In this document: positions 17,515-24,367 of the stretch, one piece after another
Position numbering within the stretch: the first letter of the stretch is position 1
Layout: each line of letters begins with the position of its first letter
Assembly (NCBI GenBank): GCA_023395675.1
Contig: JAEWYL010000329.1
Span: 1-27,797, forward strand
Origin: Chloroflexota bacterium
GTDB taxonomy: Bacteria > Chloroflexota > Anaerolineae > Anaerolineales > UBA4823
DNA length: 27,797 nucleotides
Direction of reading: 5' to 3'
Notes under the pieces: generated by a model
The model's database searches: none
The model's input: the letters and a program-made list of their open reading frames with translations, nothing else
Told to the model about the DNA's origin: nothing
Position numbers and translations under genes: made by a program

Positions 17515-18174
17515 GTGCTGATCAAACTGCTGAGAAACCTGGTGACCCTGATACTGGTCTTGCTGGCGCTGGGCGGGCTGGCCCTGTTCCTTCCGCGCCT
17601 GATCACCGGGCTTTACGCCCGGCCGCTCACCTATCTGGCAGACAGCGTGCCGCCCCGCAGCGTGGCCATCGTATTCGGGGCGGGATTACGGCGAGACGGC
17701 CGCCCGACGGCCGTGCTGCGAGATCGGGTGGCCGCAGCCGCCGAGCTGTACTTCGACGGCAGGGTGGAAAAGCTGCTGATGAGCGGGGATAACCGCTTTG
17801 TGTACTACAACGAACCGGGGGCGATGCGGGAGTATGCTCTGGAGCTGGGGGTCCCGGAAGAGGCCATCGTGATGGATTTTGCCGGCCGGCGCACCTATGA
17901 TACCTGCTACCGGGCGAAAGAGATCTTTCAGGTAAACGACGCCGTGCTGGTCACCCAGGGCTTCCACCTGCCGCGCGCCCTTTATACCTGCAGCCGCCTG
18001 GGAGTGGATGCAGTGGGGGTCGCCGCTGACCAGAGCCGGTACCGGGCCAGGGCGGAACTGTTCTGGAATATTCGCGAGCTCCCGGCGACCCTGGTGGCGC
18101 TGTGGGAGGTCAACTTCAGCCGCCCCCTGCCGGTGCTGGGCGAGCCGGAACCTATCTTCAGAACCGGAAATTGA
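17515..18174 (+). CDS. DUF218/SanA-YdcF family membrane protein
   Basis: A 219-aa protein with one N-terminal transmembrane helix (about 5-27) followed by a DUF218 domain, probably outside the membrane. Family signatures are SVAIVFGAGLRRDGRPTAVLRDR near 49-71, LLMSGDN, RRTYDTCYRAKEIF and VTQGFHLPRALYTCSRLG. SanA-type members affect envelope permeability (vancomycin exclusion in enterobacteria); the biochemical activity is not established. Start GTG is the only sensible one before the membrane helix. It lacks a ribosome site and sits 6 nt after a -10 box. The HD-domain gene follows 42 nt downstream, probably in the same transcript. Confidence 0.88.
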   Translation: MLIKLLRNLVTLILVLLALGGLALFLPRLITGLYARPLTYLADSVPPRSVAIVFGAGLRRDGRPTAVLRDRVAAAAELYFDGRVEKLLMSGDNRFVYYNEPGAMREYALELGVPEEAIVMDFAGRRTYDTCYRAKEIFQVNDAVLVTQGFHLPRALYTCSRLGVDAVGVAADQSRYRARAELFWNIRELPATLVALWEVNFSRPLPVLGEPEPIFRTGN

Positions 18175-18216
18175 TCGAAGATCACCTGTAGACATCATCA
18201 GAATAGGGAGGGAATT

Positions 18217-18771
18217 TTGGAACGCAACGAAGCCATTGCCCTGGTGCGCGAATTCGTCAAGAATGAGAGCCTGGTGCGGCATATGCTCTCGGTGGAAGCG
18301 GCTATGCGTTTTTACGCTGAGAAATTTGGAGAGGACCCGGAAAAATGGGGGTTAACCGGCTTGCTGCACGATTTCGATTGGGAGATTCACCCCACCCTGG
18401 AGCAGCACCCGCAGGACGGCGCACCGATTTTGCGCGAGCGCGGGGTGCCTGAAGAAATCGTGCTCGCCATCCAGAGCCATGCAGATCACACCGGGGTCCC
18501 CCGTACCTCCCGCATGGAGAAAGCGCTCTACGCCTGCGACGAGATCACCGGACTGGTGACGGCTGTGGCGCTGGTACGCCCCTCTCGCTCACTCCATGAC
18601 CTGACCGCCTCGTCGGTCAAGAAAAAATGGAAGGACAAAGCCTTTGCGGCCGGGGCAAACCGGGAAGAGATCGCCCGGGCAACCGAAGAATTCGGTATCG
18701 AGCGCTGGGAGCATGTTACAAACGTGATCACTGCCATGCGCCGCATCGCCAAAGACCTGGACCTGGATTAA
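18217..18771 (+). CDS. HD-domain (HDIG-type) putative phosphohydrolase
   Basis: A 184-aa cytoplasmic protein of the metal-dependent HD superfamily. Probable metal ligands are H22, H51-D52 (LLHDFDWE) and D108 (ALYACDEITG), with the extra histidines H64 and H88 (QSHADH) typical of the stand-alone HDIG proteins found in many anaerobes. These presumably hydrolyse a nucleotide or phosphomonoester, but the substrate is unknown. TTG is the start; the strong AGGGAGGG at 18205-18212 just upstream decides it. The gene ends about 30 bp before a strong terminator hairpin shared with the convergent lipoprotein gene. Confidence 0.88.
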   Translation: MERNEAIALVREFVKNESLVRHMLSVEAAMRFYAEKFGEDPEKWGLTGLLHDFDWEIHPTLEQHPQDGAPILRERGVPEEIVLAIQSHADHTGVPRTSRMEKALYACDEITGLVTAVALVRPSRSLHDLTASSVKKKWKDKAFAAGANREEIARATEEFGIERWEHVTNVITAMRRIAKDLDLD

Positions 18772-18804
18772 GCATACAGGGAAGGACAACCATTAAATTA
18801 AAAA

Positions 18805-18832
18805 GTGGATGCGGCGGTTCAGCCGCATCCAC
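18805..18832. terminator. Bidirectional intrinsic terminator
   Basis: Perfect 11-bp stem GTGGATGCGGC/GCCGCATCCAC with a 6-nt loop. On the minus strand it runs straight into TTTTTAATTTAA; on the plus strand GGTTTTT follows after a few bases. It separates the convergent HD-domain and lipoprotein genes. Confidence 0.9.
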
Positions 18833-18854
18833 CCTGGTTTTTCTCGAACCGGCA

Positions 18855-19307
18855 CTACTCGGTTGCCACCGAGATATTGCTGCAGGCCTCCCCGCACTCG
18901 TCAATAACGTTAAACACCTCATCAATGGAGGGCTCTGTGGTCACCAGGGTTCGCCCGTCCACCGTCGTGAGGGTTACCGTCAGGTCGTGGTTCTGGAAGA
19001 CCGCGGTCACCTGACCGCTGTTAATCAACTGCACTGCCGTCTCCCAATCTACGGTTTCCCCTTCTCCAGGGCCAGGGTATGCGCCGGAAGGCCCTACGAG
19101 CACAGGGTCCGGGTAGGCGCCGGAAGGCTGCTCGACAATCGGCGGGTAGGCCCCATCAACGTTTTCCGGAGCAAGGTTTTGTCCGGAAGGAGCGGGATAT
19201 TCGATCTCGCTCTCCGGGGCTGCGGTCGTGGCAGGCGCAGGAGAGGGTTGACAGGCTGTCAGCAGGAGCGCAAGCAGCAGAATCAGCAGGCTGAAACGGG
19301 TTTTCAT
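18855..19307 (-). CDS. Small lipoprotein with GAYP repeats and a C-terminal beta-rich domain
   Basis: A 150-aa predicted lipoprotein: basic start, hydrophobic stretch 6-17, lipobox LTAC with the lipidated Cys at 19. A Pro-rich, low-complexity linker carries three GAYP units (52-55, 63-66, 75-78) set 11-12 residues apart, with a related EYPAP at 36-40. The C-terminal domain (about 86-150) reads VDWETAVQLINSGQV...DLTVTLTTVDGRTLVTTEPSID and loosely resembles the extracytoplasmic domain of FtsH. It ends in a Cys pair (C138, C142) that may form a disulfide. Function unknown. The ATG has AGGAGG 11 nt upstream. A strong hairpin lies in its leader. Confidence 0.82.
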   Translation of the reverse strand: MKTRFSLLILLLALLLTACQPSPAPATTAAPESEIEYPAPSGQNLAPENVDGAYPPIVEQPSGAYPDPVLVGPSGAYPGPGEGETVDWETAVQLINSGQVTAVFQNHDLTVTLTTVDGRTLVTTEPSIDEVFNVIDECGEACSNISVATE

Positions 19308-19368
19308 TCTTAGACGTGCCTCCTCGTATTCAAATCGGGTGAAATCTCGAGATCGTCATAAAGGTCTC

Positions 19369-19402
19369 GGCGCCTGAACGGTTCCTAAGAACTTCAGGCG
19401 CC
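19369..19402 (-). promoter_or_regulatory. Stem-loop in the lipoprotein mRNA leader
   Basis: A 10-bp perfect stem GGCGCCTGAA/TTCAGGCGCC is continued, after a 2-nt bulge, by a 4-bp stem GTTC/GAAC closed by the loop CTAA (plus-strand bases). On the minus strand it begins just after the position where a transcript from the TATAAT at 19420-19415 would start, about 60 nt before the lipoprotein ATG. It lacks a T-run on either strand, so it is more likely a 5' stabilising or regulatory stem than a terminator. Confidence 0.5.
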
Positions 19403-19556
19403 CTCCCCCGCATAATTATACCTGAAGATTTTTCCGCAACCTGGTCTCCTGAAAGTTTATTAATGCCAGGGGATGGGTGGCCTGAAACAGGCCCCCGCCC
19501 TCCCCCTTTATGGCTCCGGAGCAGCTCCCTGTGCACCGGAAAACCTCATAAACGAT

Positions 19557-19586
19557 TTGCCACTTCTAAAGCAGTTATGATAGAAT
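19557..19586 (+). promoter_or_regulatory. Promoter of the recombinase-like gene
   Basis: TTGCCA (19557-19562), an 18-nt spacer, and TAGAAT (19581-19586). Each hexamer differs from the sigma-70-type consensus at one position. The expected start near 19593 leaves a leader of about 50 nt ending in GGAGAG just before the ATG. Confidence 0.65.
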
Positions 19587-19641
19587 ATCTATACGAAAAA
19601 TCTATCCGCAGTATGATTCACATTGAATTATTGGAGAGCCT

Positions 19642-20535
19642 ATGACCGCCGATGTTAACAGCGCGCATATCACCGCCCAGTCGCTGCTTACGCCCACCAT
19701 TAAGGCCTGGGAAATTTACCTGGATGATCAGGGCAGTTCCATTCATACCATCAAGGCTTTTACCCATGACCTTGAGCTGCTGGCTTTCTTCCTGCCCCCG
19801 GACCGCACCCTGGGCAGCATCACCACCACGGATCTGAACAATTTCCTGGAGTGGCTGCAGAACGGGCGCGGGGTGCCCTGCAGCCCGAAAACCCTGGCCC
19901 GCAGGATTACCTCGATAAAAGCCTTTTTCCGCTGGCTGCACTCCAATGGGGTGATCCTGATTGACCCGGCGGAGAAGGTGCTGCAGAAATCGGTGCTCAG
20001 CCCGCTCCCGGAGGTGCTGAACGCGGAAGAGGTCCAGGCGGTGCTCGATGCTGCAGAGGCACACCGCCGCAGCGCAAAACCGGACGCCCGGCCCTACACC
20101 CTGCTCTTGCTGCTGCTCAGCACCGGGATCAAGAAGGGCGAATGCCTGGCCTTGAGCCCCAACCACGTGGACGAGGAGACGCCCGACGGCCCGCTCCTGT
20201 TTGTGCGCTATGCCAACCCGCAGCACCGTTATAAAGAGCGCAAGATCAGCCTGCCCGAGACCTGGATCAGCGCCTACCACGAGTACCGCAGCCAGTACCC
20301 ACTGGTAGACCGCCTGTTCCCCTGGTCTCCCCGGCGGCTGGAATATATTCTGGAAGACCTGGGCGAAGAAGCAGGACTGACCAAGCATCTCTCCTTTGAT
20401 ATGTGCCGCTGGACCAGCGCCCTGACGGACTGGTTGGCAGGCGTGGAGCACAACAAAATCCGCCAGAAGCTGGGGATCTCAAAAATCCAGTGGCGTGAAG
20501 TGAGTATGAAGCTGGAACAGCTGGCGAAAGGTTAA
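19642..20535 (+). CDS. Tyrosine-recombinase-fold protein lacking key catalytic residues
   Basis: A 297-aa protein with the XerC/XerD layout. The N-terminal SAM-like core-binding domain spans about 15-105 (WEIYLDDQGSSIHTIKAFTHDLELL, then TLARRITSIKAFFRWLH). The C-terminal integrase domain spans about 122-295. Compared with the standard R-K-H-R-H/W-Y set, Arg I is K164 (STGIKKGE), the beta-hairpin Lys K198 is kept, the box II His is D253, Arg II R256 is kept (DMCRWT), the third His is I279 (LGIS), and the nucleophilic Tyr position is Ser288 or nearby with no Tyr in the last 75 residues. It should therefore not cut DNA by the usual route. The reading frame is intact with normal codon use and its own promoter and terminator, so it looks functional as a DNA-binding protein rather than a decaying gene. 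ATG has GGAGAG just upstream. Confidence 0.85.
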   Translation: MTADVNSAHITAQSLLTPTIKAWEIYLDDQGSSIHTIKAFTHDLELLAFFLPPDRTLGSITTTDLNNFLEWLQNGRGVPCSPKTLARRITSIKAFFRWLHSNGVILIDPAEKVLQKSVLSPLPEVLNAEEVQAVLDAAEAHRRSAKPDARPYTLLLLLLSTGIKKGECLALSPNHVDEETPDGPLLFVRYANPQHRYKERKISLPETWISAYHEYRSQYPLVDRLFPWSPRRLEYILEDLGEEAGLTKHLSFDMCRWTSALTDWLAGVEHNKIRQKLGISKIQWREVSMKLEQLAKG

Positions 20536-20541
20536 AAAATA

Positions 20542-20573
20542 GAGGACTGTGCAGGATGCAGCGCACAGTCCTC
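20542..20573. terminator. Bidirectional intrinsic terminator
   Basis: Perfect 11-bp stem GAGGACTGTGC/GCACAGTCCTC with a 10-nt loop. On the plus strand it is followed by TTCTTATTT; on the minus strand by TATTTTTTAAC. It ends both the recombinase-like gene and the convergent moaA transcript. Confidence 0.9.
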
Positions 20574-20613
20574 TTCTTATTTCACAGAAAACCGCCAGGG
20601 CCTGGAAATCTCC

Positions 20614-21594
20614 TCAGCCGCCAATTTCGCTCATGGTGCGGTTGTGTGGGATCAGACCTTCTGCTAGGCCATTTCCCCAGGGTTTATTCCAGATTCCATC
20701 CAGGACCAGGTCACGAAGTTCTCCTTCAGAGGCCCCGCTTCGCAGCGGCGTGAGCAGGTCCACCTCTCGCTCTTGAAGCAGGCAGAGGCGCAGGCGGCCA
20801 TCGGCCGTCAGGCGGGCCCGGGTGCATGTGGCGCAGAAGGGCTGGGTCACGGTGGAGATGAAACCGATCTGGCCCGGCGCTCCTGGCAGGCGGTACATGC
20901 GGGCTTCGCCGTCCAGTGCGCCGCCGTTCACCGGCTGGAGGAGACCAAAAGCCGCTTCGATCCGGCTGCGGGTCTCATCCGAGCTGACCAGCCCGGCCTG
21001 CTGATAAGCGCTGGTGTCCGCAAAAGGCATCATCTCAATGAAGCGCACCTGCCAGGGGCGGTTGAGGGTCAGTTCCGCCAGGGCGACCACATCCTCTTCA
21101 TTATCCCCACGCACTACCACAGAATTCAATTTAACCGGCAGCAGCCCGGCCTCCTCTGCCGCCTGGATGCCCTCCCACACTTCCTCTAGAGAGCTGCGGC
21201 GGGTCAGGCGCTGAAATTTCTCGGGGTTCAGGGTGTCCAGGCTGAAATTGATCCTCCGCAAGCCCGCCTGCGCCAGAGGACGCGCCAGGCGGGAGAGGAG
21301 CACTCCGTTCGAGGTCATGGACAGCGACCGCACACCCGGGATTTCAGCCAGGGAGCGCACCAGGTTCACGATGCCGGGTCGCATCGTGGGCTCGCCCCCG
21401 GTCAGGCGAAATTTATCGAACCCCAGACCGGCAAAGAGGCGCGCCAGCAGCAGGATCTCGTCATCGCTCATCATCTCATCCGACGGGCGAAACGAGACAT
21501 CGTCCGGCATGCAGTAGCGGCAGCGCAGGTTGCAGCGGTCCGTCAGACTGATGCGTAAGTAGTGGATGGGGCGTCCAAAACGGTCAATCGCCAT
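20614..21594 (-). CDS. moaA: GTP 3',8-cyclase MoaA
   Basis: Radical SAM enzyme that rearranges GTP in the first step of molybdenum cofactor synthesis. In 326 aa it has both iron-sulfur clusters: CNLRCRYC (C21, C25, C28) for SAM cleavage and C254/C257/C271 for GTP binding. It ends in the conserved Gly-Gly tail (325-326) needed for activity in the family. I chose ATG 21594, with an AGGA 7 nt upstream; the TTG at 21600 is less likely. It has its own extended -10 promoter overlapping the tilS stop. No other moa/mog genes are in the window, so the rest of the pathway must be elsewhere. Confidence 0.96.
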   Translation of the reverse strand: MAIDRFGRPIHYLRISLTDRCNLRCRYCMPDDVSFRPSDEMMSDDEILLLARLFAGLGFDKFRLTGGEPTMRPGIVNLVRSLAEIPGVRSLSMTSNGVLLSRLARPLAQAGLRRINFSLDTLNPEKFQRLTRRSSLEEVWEGIQAAEEAGLLPVKLNSVVVRGDNEEDVVALAELTLNRPWQVRFIEMMPFADTSAYQQAGLVSSDETRSRIEAAFGLLQPVNGGALDGEARMYRLPGAPGQIGFISTVTQPFCATCTRARLTADGRLRLCLLQEREVDLLTPLRSGASEGELRDLVLDGIWNKPWGNGLAEGLIPHNRTMSEIGG

Positions 21595-21626
21595 AACCAA
21601 TTCCTGATAACGACAAACTTGTGACG

Positions 21627-21635
21627 ATTATAACA
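21627..21635 (-). promoter_or_regulatory. Extended -10 promoter of moaA
   Basis: On the minus strand TG-T-TATAAT (21635-21627) forms an extended -10 that overlaps the tilS stop codon. The expected start near 21620 gives a leader of about 26 nt containing the moaA ribosome site. No -35 consensus is evident. Confidence 0.6.
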
Positions 21636-23091
21636 TCCCCCCGGCTGCATCCGCTTTGCGGAGACGCAAGTACAGCGCCCTGCGGGTGGCAGGTGTGAGG
21701 CGGAAAGGTTCGGCAGGCAGATAACCGGGGAGCCAGGCGATCTCGCCTCCGGATAGCACGAGGGGCCAGGCATGGCGCGCACGCCGCGGCAGCTTGACAT
21801 TAATGAAGTAATCGGAGAGCTTGATCGAATGTCCTTCCATTCCCAGAGGGCGGAAGCGGTCGCCCGGTAGGCGGGAACGAACCAGCAGCGGCAGGGCCAG
21901 CCGGTCCAGGTCCAGCCAGGCCTGAAATGGATCCACCGGCTGGGACGGTGGGGTTCGCGCTGAAGAACACTCAGGAAATGCGCCTTCTTCCACGACGGCT
22001 GCCTCCAGCACCCAACCCCCGGAGAGCGCCAGCCGCCCCGGGACCTCCAGAAGCAGGCTCTTCTCTCCCGGAAACGCGGGCCATTCACCCGCAGGCAGGT
22101 CTGTGGTCCATCCGGAGACCCAGACTCGCTCCCCTTCGCGGGAGAGCCGCAGCCCGCTCGCCAGGTCCAGCTGCCCGCCCTGCCCGGTTCTGTTGATGAA
22201 AGCCAGCCCGCGTTCGATCGTCTCGAAGCCGATATCCCGCAGCGCGGGGCGCAGGCGGCCCACAGCCTGGCGCAGGACCCGGCGCTGTAGACCGGTGGAT
22301 AATGCCCGGAACGGCTCCAGGGAAAGGGAGAGCGCATCTTCCCGGACCTCCGGCGTACAGGCCTGCCAGGCCGCTTCCACCGCTTCCTCCAGAACTGCCT
22401 CGTCCCCCTGCAAAATGAGCGCGGTTTGCCAGAGCAGCTTCTTCACCCTGGGGTTGTACTCTTCCAGGATGGGAATGAGATGGTTTCTCAGGCGGTTTCG
22501 AAAGTAGGTCGGGTCCAGGTTCGAGGCGTCCAGCACCGGCTGCAGGCCCTGCTCCGAGAGGTAGCGATCCACCTCGGCTCGCCAGATCCCGAGCAGCGGG
22601 CGCACGAGGGGGATCTCCTCGCTCCACAAAGGCTGGAAAGAGCGGTAGCGCATCCCCCCCAGACCGGAGAGGCCGGAACCTCGTAGCAGGTGCATCAGGA
22701 CCGTCTCCGCCTGGTCATCCGCGGTATGCCCGACCGCCACCGCCTGGGCCCCAACCCGGCGGGCATAGGCGAACAGAAAGCGGTAGCGCGCCTCGCGCCC
22801 GGCTTCCTCAATGGAGAGACCGCCGGCCCCGGCCTCTGCACGCACATTCCCTTCCTCCATATGAAAAGGAAGGCCAAGCACCTCTGCCGCCCTGGCAGCG
22901 GCGGCGGCGTCCGCCGCGGCTTCTGTCCGCAGCCCGTGGTTGAAATGGGCCGCGATCAGTGGATAGCCCAGACGCCAGAGCAGGTGAAGCAGGCACAGGC
23001 TGTCTGGCCCGCCGGAAAAACCCACGACGACAGGCCGGTCGTGCGTGAGGCGGCAGTTTTCCTGCAGAATCGTGGAAAGGCTTTCGATCAT
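21628..23091 (-). CDS. tilS: tRNA(Ile)-lysidine synthetase TilS
   Basis: ATP-dependent enzyme that converts the wobble C34 of tRNA-Ile(CAU) to lysidine so that it reads AUA; essential in most bacteria. The 487-aa protein has the PP-loop SGGPDS at 26-31, HFNHGLR, VGHTADDQAETVLMHLLRGSGLSGLGGM, and RPLLGIWRAEVDRYL in the catalytic part. The C-terminal TilS substrate-binding domain (PGDRFRPLGMEG...KLSDYFINVKLPRRAR) is also present, so this is the long form. ATG 23091 has no Shine-Dalgarno, and a perfect TATAAT ends 8 nt before it, so it is probably leaderless. moaA follows after 33 bp with its own promoter. Confidence 0.96.
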   Translation of the reverse strand: MIESLSTILQENCRLTHDRPVVVGFSGGPDSLCLLHLLWRLGYPLIAAHFNHGLRTEAAADAAAAARAAEVLGLPFHMEEGNVRAEAGAGGLSIEEAGREARYRFLFAYARRVGAQAVAVGHTADDQAETVLMHLLRGSGLSGLGGMRYRSFQPLWSEEIPLVRPLLGIWRAEVDRYLSEQGLQPVLDASNLDPTYFRNRLRNHLIPILEEYNPRVKKLLWQTALILQGDEAVLEEAVEAAWQACTPEVREDALSLSLEPFRALSTGLQRRVLRQAVGRLRPALRDIGFETIERGLAFINRTGQGGQLDLASGLRLSREGERVWVSGWTTDLPAGEWPAFPGEKSLLLEVPGRLALSGGWVLEAAVVEEGAFPECSSARTPPSQPVDPFQAWLDLDRLALPLLVRSRLPGDRFRPLGMEGHSIKLSDYFINVKLPRRARHAWPLVLSGGEIAWLPGYLPAEPFRLTPATRRALYLRLRKADAAGGML

Positions 23092-23099
23092 GCGGGGTA

Positions 23100-23105
23100 A
23101 TTATA
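23100..23105 (-). promoter_or_regulatory. -10 box of tilS, probably leaderless
   Basis: Perfect TATAAT on the minus strand, ending 8 nt before the tilS ATG, with no ribosome site between. The overlapping plus-strand TATAAT (23102-23107) comes from local symmetry and is too far from the plus-strand gene to be its main promoter. Confidence 0.5.
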
Positions 23106-23144
23106 ATCAGGATCAGAACTAATAGTTGTGTTAACAATTATCCC

Positions 23145-23173
23145 TTGCCTGTACAGCCCGATTATGCTAGACT
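23145..23173 (+). promoter_or_regulatory. Candidate promoter of the receiver/sirtuin/kinase operon
   Basis: TTGCCT (23145-23150), a 17-nt spacer, and TAGACT (23168-23173), each four of six to consensus. A start near 23180 would give a leader of about 25 nt with AAGGAG at 23194-23199. Confidence 0.45.
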
Positions 23174-23204
23174 GCAGAAAGAATCATGGGAAAAAGGAGC
23201 AATG

Positions 23205-24362
23205 ATGCCGGAGAAGGTCCTCCTTGTAGATGACGACCTGGACACGCTGCGCCTGGTCGGCTTGATGCTGCAGCGCCAAGGATATGAAATACTGCAGGCC
23301 AGCAATGGGCTGCAGGCTCTAGAACTGGCCCAGAACGAAGCACCGGACCTCATCCTGCTGGACGTGATGATGCCCGATATGGACGGGTACGAGGTCTCCC
23401 GGCGGCTGCGGGCAAATCCGGCTACCGCACATCTTCCCATTATCATGTTCACCGCAAAGGCCCAGGTGGATGACAAGGTCATGGGTTTTGAGGCCGGCGC
23501 GGATGGCTATCTGACCAAACCCACCCAACCCAGAGAGCTTTTCGCTCAAATGAAGGCCATCCTGGCGCGCTCCGGAAAAAGCCGGGGCGTCCCCCCGGTC
23601 ACGATCCAGGCTCCGAAACGAGGCTACACGGTCGGCGTGATGGCTGCACGCGGCGGTATGGGTGTTTCCACCCTGGCATTGAACCTGGGGGTGGCGCTGC
23701 ACGAGAACGAAAAAAAGAACGTGCTTGTGGCTGAATTTCGCCCGGGACAGGGTACGATCGGGTTCGACCTGGGCCTCGCCCGCCACGAGGGGCTGAACCG
23801 CCTGCTGCAGATGAAGCCCGACGCGATCAGCACCCGGGAAGTGGAAGCCTCGTTGCGCTCCCTGAGTTCTGGAATGCGCCTGCTGCTCGCTTCGCACCAG
23901 CCCAGAGACTGCCGCTACATTGAGAAGAGCGAGGTCTTTGAAGCCATCGTCCGCCAGCTCGCCCTCATGAGCCGCTTTGCGATTGTTGATCTCGGAGCCT
24001 CCCTGAACCCGGCCGCCGAAAAAGTCGTCCTCGAATGCGACGAGGTGATCGTCCTGGTTGATCCTACGCCGCACACTGTATCTCACACCCGGGAGCTGAT
24101 CGACGACCTGATCAGCATGGGCATCAGCGATGGCTGCATCACAACGGTGCTCGTCAACCGGCACCGTTCTGGACTGCAGCTCTCCTGGAGCCAGGTACAG
24201 GAACAGCTGGGGCGTCAGATTTCGGTCGTCTTCACCCCCGCCCCGGAACTGGCTTACCAGGCTGCAACGAACAATATGCCCATGATCAAACAGCAGCCTG
24301 AAAGTATGACTGCGCAGCAATTCTCGAAGCTTGCAGAGAGGCTGGTTCAGCGCAGCCAGTAA
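23205..24362 (+). CDS. Response regulator fused to a MinD/TadZ-like ATPase domain
   Basis: A 385-aa two-domain protein. Residues 1-120 are a CheY-type receiver with all key residues: D9-D10, phosphoacceptor D53 (LLDVMMPDMDG), T83 and K105. Residues about 138-385 are a ParA/MinD-fold domain of the CpaE/TadZ kind. Its Walker A reads ARGGMGVST (148-156), so both lysines of the usual KGGxGKST are replaced (Arg and Val). ATP hydrolysis is therefore doubtful, as in atypical TadZ proteins. CpaE/TadZ proteins place Tad pili at cell poles, but no tad genes are in the window. I chose ATG 23205, 5 nt after AAGGAG; ATG 23202 directly before it is nearly equal. It heads an operon with a sirtuin and a histidine kinase, the likely partner for D53. 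Confidence 0.88.
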   Translation: MPEKVLLVDDDLDTLRLVGLMLQRQGYEILQASNGLQALELAQNEAPDLILLDVMMPDMDGYEVSRRLRANPATAHLPIIMFTAKAQVDDKVMGFEAGADGYLTKPTQPRELFAQMKAILARSGKSRGVPPVTIQAPKRGYTVGVMAARGGMGVSTLALNLGVALHENEKKNVLVAEFRPGQGTIGFDLGLARHEGLNRLLQMKPDAISTREVEASLRSLSSGMRLLLASHQPRDCRYIEKSEVFEAIVRQLALMSRFAIVDLGASLNPAAEKVVLECDEVIVLVDPTPHTVSHTRELIDDLISMGISDGCITTVLVNRHRSGLQLSWSQVQEQLGRQISVVFTPAPELAYQAATNNMPMIKQQPESMTAQQFSKLAERLVQRSQ

Positions 24363-24367
24363 ACCGC

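Larger units (their letters stand above)
19308..19641. other. Divergent intergenic region between lipoprotein and recombinase-like genes
   Basis: These 334 bp contain no supported gene. They hold the leader hairpin of the lipoprotein gene (19369-19402), a candidate minus-strand -10 TATAAT (19420-19415), a G/C-rich hairpin GGCCTG-AAA-CAGGCC (19479-19493) flanked by G-rich and C-rich runs, and the recombinase-like gene's promoter (19557-19586). A direct repeat ATCTAT at 19587-19592 and 19600-19605 sits around the expected start site of that promoter and could be an operator. Confidence 0.6.

Noticed and set aside
6899..20535. Possible prophage or integrative element, from a baseplate-J-like gene and an integrase-like gene
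   Set aside because: The two are 11 kb apart with housekeeping genes between them (ruvX, mltG, lon, folC). There are no tail, capsid, lysis or att sequences, and the integrase-like protein lacks catalytic residues.
23102..23107. Plus-strand TATAAT as promoter of the receiver gene
   Set aside because: It is about 97 nt from the start and arises from the palindromic ATTATAAT that serves tilS; a nearer TTGCCT-N17-TAGACT pair fits better.
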